This document shows positions 16,697-26,641 of a stretch of DNA of 64,000 nucleotides, piece after piece. This DNA is from HXMU1420-13 sp034669965 (lineage in GTDB: Bacteria; Bacteroidota; Rhodothermia; Balneolales; Balneolaceae), in contig JAXMOK010000001.1 in NCBI GenBank assembly GCA_034669965.1, positions 930,001-994,000 of the forward strand, given 5' to 3'. Numbering within the stretch: the first letter of the stretch is position 1; every line of letters begins with the position of its first letter. The notes below the pieces were generated by a model. That model ran no database searches and was not told where the DNA came from. It saw nothing but the letters and a program-made list of their open reading frames with translations. Both the position numbers and the translations under genes were made by a program.

Positions 16697-19141
16697 ATGA
16701 CATCAGTGTTACCACGCATTCTACTTGTCTTATTTTCTGTTTTTGCACTCTCAACCGTTGCTTCGGCGCAATTGAGTGGCATTATTATTAACTCAGAAAC
16801 TCTTCAGCCCATTCCAGCTGTTAATATCAGCTTTCCCGACCATAACGAAGGAACTAGCAGTGCAGAAGATGGAACTTTCTATATTAATTGGAAAGTATAC
16901 CCCGTTAAGGTCACCTATTCGGCACTTGGGCATGAGCATATTGATCAATTTTATAGTTCTGCCGATACCAATCTGATTGTTTATTTAAAACCATCGGTAA
17001 TGAGTTTGGAAGAAATTGTTGTGATGCCGGATCGTACTATAAATCCCATAACAAATTCTTCACCTATTGCACGAAGTACCGTAAGTATTGAGCAGCTATC
17101 TGATAAAGCGGTAACAACTGCAGTTGAATTATTGCGAGCCGAGACTGGAGTATTTGTGCAACAAACCAGTGTTGGGCAAGGCTCGTTATACATTCGTGGG
17201 CGTGCAGGGCGCGATGTACTTTATCTTTTTAATGGATTCAGAATGAATCCTAGTTTTGTACGATCGGGGCAGAATCAATACTTTGGTGCTATCGATCCAT
17301 TTTTGATTAGCAAGCTTGATGTTTATCGTGGCCCGGTTTCGGTGTATTATGGTAGCGATGCCCTCTCGGGTGGCGTAAATATTTCGCCCATCGTAAAGAA
17401 ATTTTCCTTCGAAAAAGAGCTAACCGGGGAAGTTGCTTCATTTCTCAACTTTCAAGGCAATGGTGAAAAAAGTATTCATGGAAAACTCGCTTATCAAGGC
17501 CCAACATTTACGTTGTTTGCCGGTGGCAGTTTTCGAGATTACGATTACTACAACATGAGTGAGCAATCGAATGAAGCGCTTTGGTTCCCATATGATGAAA
17601 CCCTCTCGAACGCTGATTATCAGTTTAAATCGTACCAAATCTCTTCAAATATTAAAATTTCTGACCGTTCAAATCTATCATTGATTAGTTACAATGGGCG
17701 CATACCTGATGCCCCAAGAATCGATCGCACAACCTTAGGTTATAGCATTGAAAGCGCTGATGATGGAATACGTCCCCGAAATGGATATTATTCGAATACA
17801 TCGCCACTGGTTTTTTGGGGGAACACGGCTGAATATCGTTTGATTTCCGAAAAAGCTGCTTTCCAGAACTTAGGAATCAAAGCTGGTTTTTTTAAACTAA
17901 AAGATTTCAGAAAACAACAGGATTTCGACATCAACAATCCTCCTGCGTTTTCAATTAATCAAGAAGACAGAGATTATTCTTTTACGATATCTGATACTAC
18001 TAATTTCGACCGTAGTACCAGCAATCAGTTTTTAGCTTCCATCGATGTTCTTTCTCGAATCTCTCCAGACCTGTATTTGAAATGGGGAGGAGATTTATCT
18101 TTTGACCATGTGAACAGTGAACGTGTTTCAAACTTTGGTCAAGTGCGTTTACCTCGATACCCTGATGGATCGGAGTATATGCTTGGTGGTATTTTTGCAC
18201 AGGTTGATTATGCTCCATCAAACCGTTTTAGTATTGAGTACGGCGTTCGATATTCACGAGCTCACGCTTCCATTCCGTTCGAAGGAGTAAATACCAATCG
18301 AAAATTTAATCCTTATTCCGATTCATTCGGACAGTTTACCCATGCTTTAGGCCTCAGCTATAATCTTACCGACGATCTAGCATTGGTAAGCAATTTATCT
18401 ACGGGATTTAGAGCGCCAAACGTTTCCGATTTAGCAGAAATTGGAACCCGAAGTAGTGATCAGTTCCAGACACCAAACACCGATCTAAAGCCAGAAACAT
18501 CTCGTAATTTGGATATCGGAACTATGTACGATACCGAAAACTATTCCTTTGAATTTTATGCGTTTTGGCTTCATTATTCCAACAAAATCAACCGCGAAGA
18601 AACAGGGAATTTTGTAAACGAATTTGGAGAAGTTCTCCCTGCAGACAGTGTAACGTATATTTGGGATACCTTTCGGGAAGTGCGCAACGAAAATGCAACC
18701 TCCATGGAATTACTTGGCGTTGAGTTTGCCGGAGAATACAGTAATAACGATTTCATTAAAACCGGTTTAACATTTACCTACACTTGGGGCAATCTAATTA
18801 ACTTAGATCGCTCAACCGAACCTGTTGATCGAATCCCGCCTGCTAACGGCATTTTATATGTAGATTATACCCCCGCTCCAAAAATTACCATCCGTCCACA
18901 AGCCCGATATGCTTTTGCCCACCGAAGAATATCACCGGCTGAAAAAAGCGATAACCGAGTTTCTCAAAATGGCACCGATGGATTTATGAATCTCCAACTT
19001 TTGATAAATATGCGTCCACAGGATGATGTAACTATCAAGTTTGTAGCAGATAATATTATGGATGAAGCTTACCGCGAGCATGCAAGCGGCTTAGACGGAA
19101 TGGGACGAAATTTCACTATCTCAATTAGCTATAAATTCTAA
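16697..19141 (+). CDS. TonB-dependent outer-membrane receptor
   Basis: A signal peptide (to about residue 24, ASAQ) precedes a carboxypeptidase-regulatory-like domain (about 25-100), then a plug (about 115-240: STVSIEQLSDKAVTTAVELL, LYIRGRAGRDVLYLFNG, VYRGPVSVYYGSDALSGGV) and a barrel ending in RNFTISISYKF. The terminal Phe and the late motif of the type ADNIMDEAYREH are typical. It would take up an unidentified substrate with TonB energy. No SusD partner, binding protein or transporter is next to it, so the substrate cannot be read from context. Confidence 0.9.
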   Translation: MTSVLPRILLVLFSVFALSTVASAQLSGIIINSETLQPIPAVNISFPDHNEGTSSAEDGTFYINWKVYPVKVTYSALGHEHIDQFYSSADTNLIVYLKPSVMSLEEIVVMPDRTINPITNSSPIARSTVSIEQLSDKAVTTAVELLRAETGVFVQQTSVGQGSLYIRGRAGRDVLYLFNGFRMNPSFVRSGQNQYFGAIDPFLISKLDVYRGPVSVYYGSDALSGGVNISPIVKKFSFEKELTGEVASFLNFQGNGEKSIHGKLAYQGPTFTLFAGGSFRDYDYYNMSEQSNEALWFPYDETLSNADYQFKSYQISSNIKISDRSNLSLISYNGRIPDAPRIDRTTLGYSIESADDGIRPRNGYYSNTSPLVFWGNTAEYRLISEKAAFQNLGIKAGFFKLKDFRKQQDFDINNPPAFSINQEDRDYSFTISDTTNFDRSTSNQFLASIDVLSRISPDLYLKWGGDLSFDHVNSERVSNFGQVRLPRYPDGSEYMLGGIFAQVDYAPSNRFSIEYGVRYSRAHASIPFEGVNTNRKFNPYSDSFGQFTHALGLSYNLTDDLALVSNLSTGFRAPNVSDLAEIGTRSSDQFQTPNTDLKPETSRNLDIGTMYDTENYSFEFYAFWLHYSNKINREETGNFVNEFGEVLPADSVTYIWDTFREVRNENATSMELLGVEFAGEYSNNDFIKTGLTFTYTWGNLINLDRSTEPVDRIPPANGILYVDYTPAPKITIRPQARYAFAHRRISPAEKSDNRVSQNGTDGFMNLQLLINMRPQDDVTIKFVADNIMDEAYREHASGLDGMGRNFTISISYKF

Positions 19142-19158
19142 GCTAACTAAGCTTCTCC

Positions 19159-20061
19159 TCATTTCGACTTCGTCCATGTGAGCATGATGCCAATTAAAAC
19201 AATCATCATGCCAACAAAACTCATGAACAGCGGAACCTCGCCAAATATTAGGTAAGCAAACACCGAGGATACAGCCGGCTCAAAAAGAATCAACGTAGAA
19301 AGCAATGTTGGTGAAATGTATTTCACTGCAAAATTTAGAGATCCATGTCCGGCAATTTGAGGACCTACCGCTAGTGCGAATCCTATCAACATAACAAACG
19401 CAGTAATCTCAAAGGTAAAACCCTCTACGATAAATAGAGCGATTACGCAAGTTAAAGCTGCATAGCCATACACCGGAAAAACATATTCGAACCAGTTTCT
19501 CTTTTGTCGGATTCGGTTACCAATCAAAAAGTATCCTGCAAAAATAACTGCTGCCAAAACTGCCAAACTATTGCCAAGAAGCGGATTGGTGTATGCCGTC
19601 TCACCATCGTAATCGGAATAGCCAATTAAAACAGAGCCAGTGAATGCCACTACTACTCCAATCCAAACCAATGCTTTAAACCGAATTTTATAGGCGAAGC
19701 GCTCAATTAAAATAATCAAAATTGGGTGGATGGTTACCAAGACAGAAGCCGATGCAATAGATGTGTAATAGATCGAGCTGATCCAAGTTATCAGGTGTAA
19801 ACCCAACATTATGCCTGAGCAGGCTACTAGCAGATGTTCTTTAGTGGTAACGTTTTTGAATTCGCCGGCCTTCTTTTGGTAGCCATATGCCGGTAACAAA
19901 ATCAAAAAAGCAATAGCTGTTCGAATTGCTGCTATTAAATATGGGGAGGAATCGGTGGCTAGCTTTACAAGAATTGGTGAGAAGCCGATCGCAGAAATAC
20001 CAAAAGCGAGCAGGCCATATACCTTAACTTTTGAGAATACTGCCGAATCTTGGTTACTCAT
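19159..20061 (-). CDS. EamA/DMT-family transporter
   Basis: The protein has about ten membrane helices in two homologous EamA repeats (about residues 15-150 and 165-297), with the typical GFSPILVKLATDSSPYLIAA beginning and the RTAIAFLILLPAYG helix. Drug/metabolite-family carriers export metabolites across the inner membrane; the substrate is not predictable. The start ATG shares one base with the stop of the preceding DUF4293 gene (TAATG), which indicates translational coupling. Confidence 0.88.
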   Translation of the reverse strand: MSNQDSAVFSKVKVYGLLAFGISAIGFSPILVKLATDSSPYLIAAIRTAIAFLILLPAYGYQKKAGEFKNVTTKEHLLVACSGIMLGLHLITWISSIYYTSIASASVLVTIHPILIILIERFAYKIRFKALVWIGVVVAFTGSVLIGYSDYDGETAYTNPLLGNSLAVLAAVIFAGYFLIGNRIRQKRNWFEYVFPVYGYAALTCVIALFIVEGFTFEITAFVMLIGFALAVGPQIAGHGSLNFAVKYISPTLLSTLILFEPAVSSVFAYLIFGEVPLFMSFVGMMIVLIGIMLTWTKSK

Positions 20062-20468
20062 TATCTAATGCGATCGATAGACCGAACAAGTTTTTCATCT
20101 TTGTGAATAAATCGCAGCGCAAGTAATTGAAATACAAATCCCGCCATTACAGCCCCGGTTCCAAGTGCTTCATCCCAAAGGTACGTTCCAATTCCACCTA
20201 ATGAGAAAAATACACCAACGCAAAAACCAAAACCTATAATTTGGGCCAACATGGTTCTTTTAACCCATGTAATTTGGTTTTTTCGGTTGCTGTAAAGAAA
20301 AATACAAGTAATCGAACCTATCATCGATAGCGTTAATGAAATGGCCAATCCGTAGCCGATCCACATTTGAGGATCTTCCATCGCTCGATGATAAATGGGC
20401 GTAAAAAAAGTAACGCCGGTTACAATAGCTGCTAGTGCTAAAAAAACAGTTTGAATTCGTTGTATCAC
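20061..20468 (-). CDS. DUF4293 family membrane protein
   Basis: The protein has 135 residues, four hydrophobic helices, a characteristic N-terminus MIQRIQTVFLALAAI and a C-terminus DEKLVRSIDRIR, both hallmarks of DUF4293, a Bacteroidota-specific family without known function. The start codon is GTG. It is translationally coupled to the downstream EamA transporter gene through TAATG, so the two products may work together at the inner membrane. Confidence 0.85.
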   Translation of the reverse strand: MIQRIQTVFLALAAIVTGVTFFTPIYHRAMEDPQMWIGYGLAISLTLSMIGSITCIFLYSNRKNQITWVKRTMLAQIIGFGFCVGVFFSLGGIGTYLWDEALGTGAVMAGFVFQLLALRFIHKDEKLVRSIDRIR

Positions 20469-20524
20469 TTAAGACTGATTTTTTTTTGGGATAATTTTGT
20501 GAGAAGATAAGAGTTTCGAACAAC

Positions 20525-20545
20525 AAAAAAGGGGCACGAGGCCCC
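20525..20545 (-). terminator. Rho-independent terminator of the RND efflux operon
   Basis: A GGGGC/GCCCC stem (20531-20535 with 20541-20545) with a 5-nt loop is followed on the minus strand by six T. A long T-tract on the other side would also allow termination in the plus direction. It lies 29 bp after the RND pump stop codon. Confidence 0.8.
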
Positions 20546-20573
20546 CTTCTTTTTTTTCAAATTTTAGGCGGTG

Positions 20574-23500
20574 TTAATTAACCGTTTCTGGAGTTGTGTA
20601 ATTGATCTCCATATCCTGATCTTCAATTGGTTTTTTGTACATCATTTCTGAAAGGCGAACACGTGCACGCTCGAAAATGAAATAAAGTACAGGCACCAAA
20701 ATCAATGTTAGCGCAGTCGCAAACAGTAACCCAACGATTACAGCAATTGCCATTGGCCCCCACCAAGCGGCTTGCTCGCCACCCATGTAGATGTAATCGC
20801 CCAAGTTCGAAAAGAACTCGATCGGACTTCCTACTAACACGATAAAATCGAAGTTGAAACCAATTGCCAATGGAACTAAACCTAGCGTGGTTGTAATTGC
20901 CGTAAGAATTACCGGACGAAAACGCACTTTACCGGCCTGTACCAACGATTCTTTAAGTCCATACCCATCACGCTCACGTAAAATGTCTACATAATCGATG
21001 AGTACAATGGCGTTGTTTACAACAACACCGGCTAGTGAGATTACCCCGAGGAACGCCATCAAACCAAAGGCCATTTGGAAAAACACTAAGCCGTAGAATA
21101 CGCCTGCTGTCGACATTATTACTGAACTTAGAATAATGAGCGGTTTTACCACCGAATTGAATTGAGAGACCAGAATAAACGCAATTAAGAATACAGCAAT
21201 CAAGAATGCCCGGCCTAAGAAATCGAAAGATTCATCCTGCTCTTGCTGTTGCCCTGTCCAATTGTGAGAATAACCCGGAGGCAAACCTTCCAGATAATCT
21301 TTCAACACTTCTTGCGCCTCTGCTAACACTGCATTCGCTTGATTACCTGCTCGTACATCCGCACTAACAGTAATTACTCGTTCCGACTCTTTATGCTTAA
21401 TACCACCTAAACCGTCGCTCACTTCCCAAGTTGCAACTTCAGAAAGCGGAATTTGGGTACCTTCGTGGAAAATCGTCAGATCACCAAGCGTACTCATATC
21501 GTCGCGGTATTCGTCACTTAACCGAACAATGATATCGTATTCTTCTTTTCCATCACGATATTTCGATGCTTCAACTCCATTTATGGCCTGGCGAATTGTA
21601 TAACCAATGGTATTCGTGTTAAGCTCGTAGAGAGCCGCTTTTTCACGATCAACAGTAACCCTAATTTCAGGGCGTGCTTCCGGTAAATCTGACTCTAAGC
21701 CATCCATTTTAATGTAAATTGAATCGCCTTCCAAAATGCGAAGCACGTCGTTCGAAGCCATTGTTAACTGCTCCATGTTAGGACCGGATATTTCCAAATT
21801 GATTGGCTTGCCTGTTGGAGGTCCGTCGGCCGGTTTTTCGACCGCAATTTCTGCGCCTACAATTTTTCCACTTAGGGCATTACGCATCGCCTCCATGTAG
21901 GCGAACACATCGCCTTGGCGTTGTTGAAAGTCTTTAAAATTCAGTGCTACTGTTCCAAGGTGGGTCGAGTTTCCACCTCCACCGCCAGGATCGCTGCTAA
22001 TGGCTGCACCGGATGTGCCTAACACCGAGTTTAAATCGTTTGTATTATTGATGATTGTTGGTAACTCACCACGAATTTCATCGATAATTCCTTTTGTGAA
22101 TTCAACATCGGAACCAACGGGAGCTTCTACTTGAACATAGACATCGCGAGGTGGGATATTTTCTGGGAAGAACTCCACGCCAACCGGAAAAATAATTAAA
22201 AGTCCAATAGCACTAATAAATGCAAGTGGAGCAAAGAAAAAGGTAACGACCGCCCAGTGTCTTAACGCCCAACGGATTGCGCCTTCATACATATCAATTA
22301 CTTTATTAAGCCCATCAAGCTGCCACCATTGGCCAATCGGGTGTAAAACAAATTTGTTGAGAATCCACAATATAATTCCCAAAACAATAAGCATGGTCCA
22401 TGTAATTGGACTTGAAGCAATCAATATTAGGCCTACAAAACCAACTCCGGCACCAATAATGTATTTCCCGGTTTTGCTAAGTCCCGGTTTCTTATTTTCT
22501 TCATGATCAACGCGCATAAACAATGCACAAATCACGGGATTAATCACCAGACCAACAAACAACGAACTTCCTAAAGTGATGATGAGCGTCTTTGGCAGGT
22601 AGCTCATAAATTCGCCCGTAATTCCCGGCCAGAAAACCATCGGAGCGAAAGCCGCAATAGTTGTAAATGTTCCTGTAATGATTGGCACAGCAACCTCGCC
22701 GGTTCCTTTTTTAGCGGCCTCGAAATTATCGTAGCCTTCTTCTAAGTAACGATAAATGTTTTCGACCACCACAATGGCGTTATCAACCAACATCCCCAAA
22801 GCAAGAATGAGTGAAAACAATACCACCATGTTCATGGTAATGCCAACGATGCTCAATAAAATGAACGACAAAAACATCGACATCGGGATGGAAATCCCGA
22901 CAAATGAAGAGTTTCTTACCCCAAGAAAGAATAACAAAACGCCCACAACTAACAGTAGTCCAGAAATGATATTGTTTTCCAGATTGCTCACCATACTCAC
23001 CACATCTTTACTTTGATCGTTGGTGATGGTGTAAGTTGTAGTTGGAGGTAGCACTGGAAGCTCAGCCTCTAAAATGGCTTTAACTTCGGTGGCTGTATCC
23101 AAAATGTTTTCACCGGATCGTTTTTTAACGCCCAATGTGATAACAGGCGAACCATTTAATGTAGAATAGGTAGCGCGTTCTTTAAACCCAAATTTTACCT
23201 CTGCAACATCGCGCACATAAATTGGGTTTTGATTTTCACCTTTCACCACTACTTCTTCGATTGGTGCAGTTTCTTCGTACTGGCCGGGCACACGAAGTAA
23301 AAACTTCTTGGTTCCAACCGTAATATCGCCACCCGGGATCGTTACATTTTCGTTGCTGATTGCCCCAATAATATCCCCAAAACTGATATTGTAATACTTC
23401 ATCTTAGGCAAATCTACGTTCACTTGAACTTCTCGCTCTAAACCACCGGTTAGATCAACGCCCAGCACCGTTGGGATCGCCTCAATTTTTTCCTGAAGAT

Positions 23501-24041
23501 CTTCCGCTATTTCTTTCAATATTACTTCATCGTAATCTCCTGAAAGGTTCACGTTCATGATCGGAAATTCGGAAAGGTTGATTTCTTGAACGGTTGGCTC
23601 CTCTGCATCTTCCGGCAATTCTGGTTTCGCCAAATCCACTTTCTCTCGCACTTTTTGCAGCGCATCTTCAATATCAACGTTGGTATCGAACTCGAGATTG
23701 ATGCTTGAATACCCCTCTGAAGAGGTGGAAGTCATGGTTTTTACTTCCGAAATGCTGCCCAGCTCATCTTCCAGCTTTCGGGTAACCAGGCTTTCCATAT
23801 CCTCGGGCGACACCCCCGGATACACGGTTACCACAAAAATATTCGGCACCGTAATACTAGGGAACGATTCTTTAGGAATGGTGAGGTATGAAACAATTCC
23901 CATCACAGCGATAAGCATAACCAACACCATTACACTTATGCTGTTCTTTATCGAAAAAGAACTCATCCAGAACTCTTTTCGAACCCCACTTGCTTTAGGT
24001 GCTCCGTTATTTGCAGAGCCATTTTTTAAATCTGTATTCAT
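20574..24041 (-). CDS. RND efflux pump inner-membrane subunit (AcrB/HAE1 type)
   Basis: The protein of ~1155 residues has the RND architecture: a first membrane helix (about 30-50: ISVMVLVMLIAVMGIVSYLT), a large porter loop, a helix bundle, and a repeat of the same layout. TM4 reads LGMLVDNAIVVVENIYRYL, with a single proton-relay Asp followed by Asn instead of the Asp-Asp of AcrB. An extra hydrophobic insertion is present after the first helix bundle (about 525-570). ATG at 24041 is preferred over the TTG one codon earlier. The gene is last in a TetR-TolC-MFP-RND operon and its product would form a tripartite efflux pump. Confidence 0.93.
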   Translation of the reverse strand: MNTDLKNGSANNGAPKASGVRKEFWMSSFSIKNSISVMVLVMLIAVMGIVSYLTIPKESFPSITVPNIFVVTVYPGVSPEDMESLVTRKLEDELGSISEVKTMTSTSSEGYSSINLEFDTNVDIEDALQKVREKVDLAKPELPEDAEEPTVQEINLSEFPIMNVNLSGDYDEVILKEIAEDLQEKIEAIPTVLGVDLTGGLEREVQVNVDLPKMKYYNISFGDIIGAISNENVTIPGGDITVGTKKFLLRVPGQYEETAPIEEVVVKGENQNPIYVRDVAEVKFGFKERATYSTLNGSPVITLGVKKRSGENILDTATEVKAILEAELPVLPPTTTYTITNDQSKDVVSMVSNLENNIISGLLLVVGVLLFFLGVRNSSFVGISIPMSMFLSFILLSIVGITMNMVVLFSLILALGMLVDNAIVVVENIYRYLEEGYDNFEAAKKGTGEVAVPIITGTFTTIAAFAPMVFWPGITGEFMSYLPKTLIITLGSSLFVGLVINPVICALFMRVDHEENKKPGLSKTGKYIIGAGVGFVGLILIASSPITWTMLIVLGIILWILNKFVLHPIGQWWQLDGLNKVIDMYEGAIRWALRHWAVVTFFFAPLAFISAIGLLIIFPVGVEFFPENIPPRDVYVQVEAPVGSDVEFTKGIIDEIRGELPTIINNTNDLNSVLGTSGAAISSDPGGGGGNSTHLGTVALNFKDFQQRQGDVFAYMEAMRNALSGKIVGAEIAVEKPADGPPTGKPINLEISGPNMEQLTMASNDVLRILEGDSIYIKMDGLESDLPEARPEIRVTVDREKAALYELNTNTIGYTIRQAINGVEASKYRDGKEEYDIIVRLSDEYRDDMSTLGDLTIFHEGTQIPLSEVATWEVSDGLGGIKHKESERVITVSADVRAGNQANAVLAEAQEVLKDYLEGLPPGYSHNWTGQQQEQDESFDFLGRAFLIAVFLIAFILVSQFNSVVKPLIILSSVIMSTAGVFYGLVFFQMAFGLMAFLGVISLAGVVVNNAIVLIDYVDILRERDGYGLKESLVQAGKVRFRPVILTAITTTLGLVPLAIGFNFDFIVLVGSPIEFFSNLGDYIYMGGEQAAWWGPMAIAVIVGLLFATALTLILVPVLYFIFERARVRLSEMMYKKPIEDQDMEINYTTPETVN

Positions 24042-24050
24042 CAAAATCCT

Positions 24051-25160
24051 CTATTGTGCGGCTAATGCACTTTGCGATTCTACTACATTAATTCTCATTC
24101 CATTGTTGAGGAATGCCGAGCCAATGGTGATCAACTCATCTCCGGTTTCTAGTCCCGACTTTACAACCACATTGCTTTTATAGGATGGCCCCAGAGTAAC
24201 TTCTTTTTCCATTGCCACTTCTTTACCTTCATCATTTTCACCCAATACATACGACACATAACGACCGTCTTTACTGTAAATAAATTCTTCGCTAACCACA
24301 ATTACATCGTTTTGTTGTAGTGTGTTTAATCGAATATTGGCAATCATATCTACTTTCATCCCGGCTTGCTTGGTCATGTCGATCTCGATACGGAATGTTC
24401 GGTTTTGTGGGTTGATGGAGTTCCCAACAAATGTGATGCGTTGCGAAAGCGTGTCTACATCTTGCGTGTCGAACCAAATTTCAACCTGATTGCCCTGCTG
24501 AATAGCGTTGGCATATCGTGCAGGAACACCCGCTGTTATTTTGAAGTTTTCTGATCCAATCAATCTTACAGCAGGAGCGCCGGGGCTCACCATTTCGCCC
24601 ACTTCAAACATAATTTCTTCAACTACACCGCTAAATGGAGCTTTAATGCTGGTATTTTCCAAATCAACTTTTATCGATTCTAACGCCGAAGCACTTTGCT
24701 GGTACGCATATTTGGCATTCAGGTAATCTATCTCCGACCCAATTCCTTCTTCTGTATAGATCTTTTCTAGTCGTTCATAATTTTCTCTGGCTTGGCCAGT
24801 AATTGCCTCTAGTCGTGCCGCTTCTTGTTTCAGCTTTGCATCGTCGATTTTTAGGATGGTTTGTCCTGCACGCACTGCTTCACCTTCTTCAATGTTGTAG
24901 CGCAATACTTTCCCGCTTACTTCAGCAGAAATCATGATATCGTCGGAAGTTTCTACCATTCCCACAACTCGAACAAAGCTATTAAATTCAGATGGGCTGA
25001 TACTTTGCGTGCGCACATTGACGGTTTTAACAAGCTCTTCGGTTTCCTGTTGAATTTCTTCAGGAGCAGAGCAAGCCGAAAGAAAGATCAATAAACTTAA
25101 TATTGATGCTAGATAATTGGTTTTCATGGGTGTGTTTGTATTCTGTATGTTTAATTTCAT
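24051..25160 (-). CDS. RND efflux periplasmic adaptor (membrane fusion protein)
   Basis: This is a lipoprotein adaptor: LSLLIFLSACSAP supplies a lipobox with Cys at about residue 30. A split lipoyl/barrel-sandwich domain with the hairpin between its halves (VLRYNIEEGEAVRAGQTILK ... IKAPFSGVVEEIMFEVGEMV) and a beta-barrel domain follow. Its ATG overlaps the stop of the TolC gene as ATGA, indicating coupling; an internal ATG at 25127 (MKTNYLAS) would also give a normal signal peptide. It joins the RND pump to the outer-membrane channel. Confidence 0.92.
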   Translation of the reverse strand: MKLNIQNTNTPMKTNYLASILSLLIFLSACSAPEEIQQETEELVKTVNVRTQSISPSEFNSFVRVVGMVETSDDIMISAEVSGKVLRYNIEEGEAVRAGQTILKIDDAKLKQEAARLEAITGQARENYERLEKIYTEEGIGSEIDYLNAKYAYQQSASALESIKVDLENTSIKAPFSGVVEEIMFEVGEMVSPGAPAVRLIGSENFKITAGVPARYANAIQQGNQVEIWFDTQDVDTLSQRITFVGNSINPQNRTFRIEIDMTKQAGMKVDMIANIRLNTLQQNDVIVVSEEFIYSKDGRYVSYVLGENDEGKEVAMEKEVTLGPSYKSNVVVKSGLETGDELITIGSAFLNNGMRINVVESQSALAAQ

Positions 25161-26626
25161 TTGGATGGCTCCATATCAATAAAAGGAACAATACCGGTAG
25201 CAAGGTCATATTGTGCTTTAGCGGTTAAGTAATTGAACACCATAACTGCATAGTTTACTTCCGCCTGGCGCACCTGAACTTCGGCCTCGGTTACTTCGAT
25301 TTGTGATCCCAGTCCGTTATCAAATCGAAGTTTGGCTCGCTCATATCCTTCCTGTGCTTGATCAAGGGCAATTTTTCGAGCATTGGCTGTTTCAAAAGCC
25401 ATGTTTAAATCTTCACTAGCTGATGCCACTTCGTTTTGAGCGCTTAATAGTCCTGCTCGATATTGTTCTTCTAAATCTTTTCGAGAAATCTGAGCTCGCT
25501 GCACATCAGCAACACGTTTAAAACCTTCGAAAAGAGGTAAACTCAAATTAATCCCCAATGTTTGAAAACGAACTTTGTTTTCGAAAAAAGTGGGTGCATC
25601 AGGCTCCGCCGAACTCCATTGCAAATTGTAGGTAGCATTTAGCGTAGGTAGAAATCTACTCTGAATCGCTGTAATTTCTTGATCTTTTAAGTCAAGCTGT
25701 GCGTCAATTGTACGTAAGTCTCCGCGATTGTCAGAAAGCAATGCTTCGTTTATCATTTGCTCTTGGTAGGTAAATGGATTCATTTGGTCTACCCGTTTGA
25801 TATCGGCATTATTCTTATTAACGTCCTCACCGGCAAGTATATCAAAGTCATTTAAATTCCCTTCTACTTCAAAATCATATGCATAAGGCACACCGATTAT
25901 GAATTTCAAGTTACGGTAGGCTTCCATCAAGCCATATTCTGCCTCAATTAATAAAGGCTTTTGATTGCTCAGCTGTACCTGAAGTTGAAGCACGGCATAT
26001 TCATCAACCAAACCTGCATCGCGCCGGCGTTGATTTTCAGAAAGGTTTTGCTCTAACCGTTTAATTTGAGATTGCTGCAAACGCAGTTGTTCTTTGGCAA
26101 CCAATACTTGGTAATAGGCAATTCTTGTTTGTGTAACGATCTGCTGGCTTACTGCTCGGAAATTCTCATCCTGAACGGTTCGGTAAACGGTAGCTGAGCT
26201 TAATCCAATAATCGTTTCGCCACGAAACAATGTTTGTGTGACCGTAAAACCACCTTGCCAATTATTATCGGTACCGAAAGCGACTGGAACCAATGTTCCT
26301 GGCTGCCCCCCAAAAAACTCACCCGGTAAAAATGATACCGGAATCTCGATGTTTCTGGTATAATTTAAAGAGGATGAAATATTCGGGTAAATATTACTGT
26401 AAGCTATTTTTACTAATTCGTCAGAATCTTCGGTAGCTAATAAAGCGCGTTTAACATCCGGGTTATTTGCCAGCGCCATTTGAATTGCTTTCGATAACGT
26501 AAGATTATCAGTGCCGGATTGTTGAGCCTGAACATTTGAAGCCGGAGCAACAATGATGCTAAACAGAAGCACCGTAACCCAAACCCCTAATTTTTTTGTC
26601 ATGTTGAATATGTTAGTATTAGTCAT
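25157..26626 (-). CDS. TolC-family outer-membrane efflux channel
   Basis: A signal peptide (ending near SNVQAQ) is followed by two outer-membrane-efflux repeats of long alpha-helical and beta segments, for example LSKAIQMALANNPDVKRALL and NEVASASEDLNMAFETANAR, with the common YERAKLRFDNGLGSQIEVTEAE near the C-terminus. It forms the trimeric outer-membrane duct for the downstream adaptor and pump. ATG at 26602 is an alternative start. It lies 15 bp after the TetR gene, so the operon is autoregulated if TetR binds upstream of itself. Confidence 0.92.
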   Translation of the reverse strand: MTNTNIFNMTKKLGVWVTVLLFSIIVAPASNVQAQQSGTDNLTLSKAIQMALANNPDVKRALLATEDSDELVKIAYSNIYPNISSSLNYTRNIEIPVSFLPGEFFGGQPGTLVPVAFGTDNNWQGGFTVTQTLFRGETIIGLSSATVYRTVQDENFRAVSQQIVTQTRIAYYQVLVAKEQLRLQQSQIKRLEQNLSENQRRRDAGLVDEYAVLQLQVQLSNQKPLLIEAEYGLMEAYRNLKFIIGVPYAYDFEVEGNLNDFDILAGEDVNKNNADIKRVDQMNPFTYQEQMINEALLSDNRGDLRTIDAQLDLKDQEITAIQSRFLPTLNATYNLQWSSAEPDAPTFFENKVRFQTLGINLSLPLFEGFKRVADVQRAQISRKDLEEQYRAGLLSAQNEVASASEDLNMAFETANARKIALDQAQEGYERAKLRFDNGLGSQIEVTEAEVQVRQAEVNYAVMVFNYLTAKAQYDLATGIVPFIDMEPSK

Positions 26627-26641
26627 CGGTTTTTTCGGTGA

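Noticed and set aside
23680..24183. Plus-strand open frame of 167 residues opposite the RND pump
   Set aside because: It spans the junction of two well-supported minus-strand genes and has no recognisable features.
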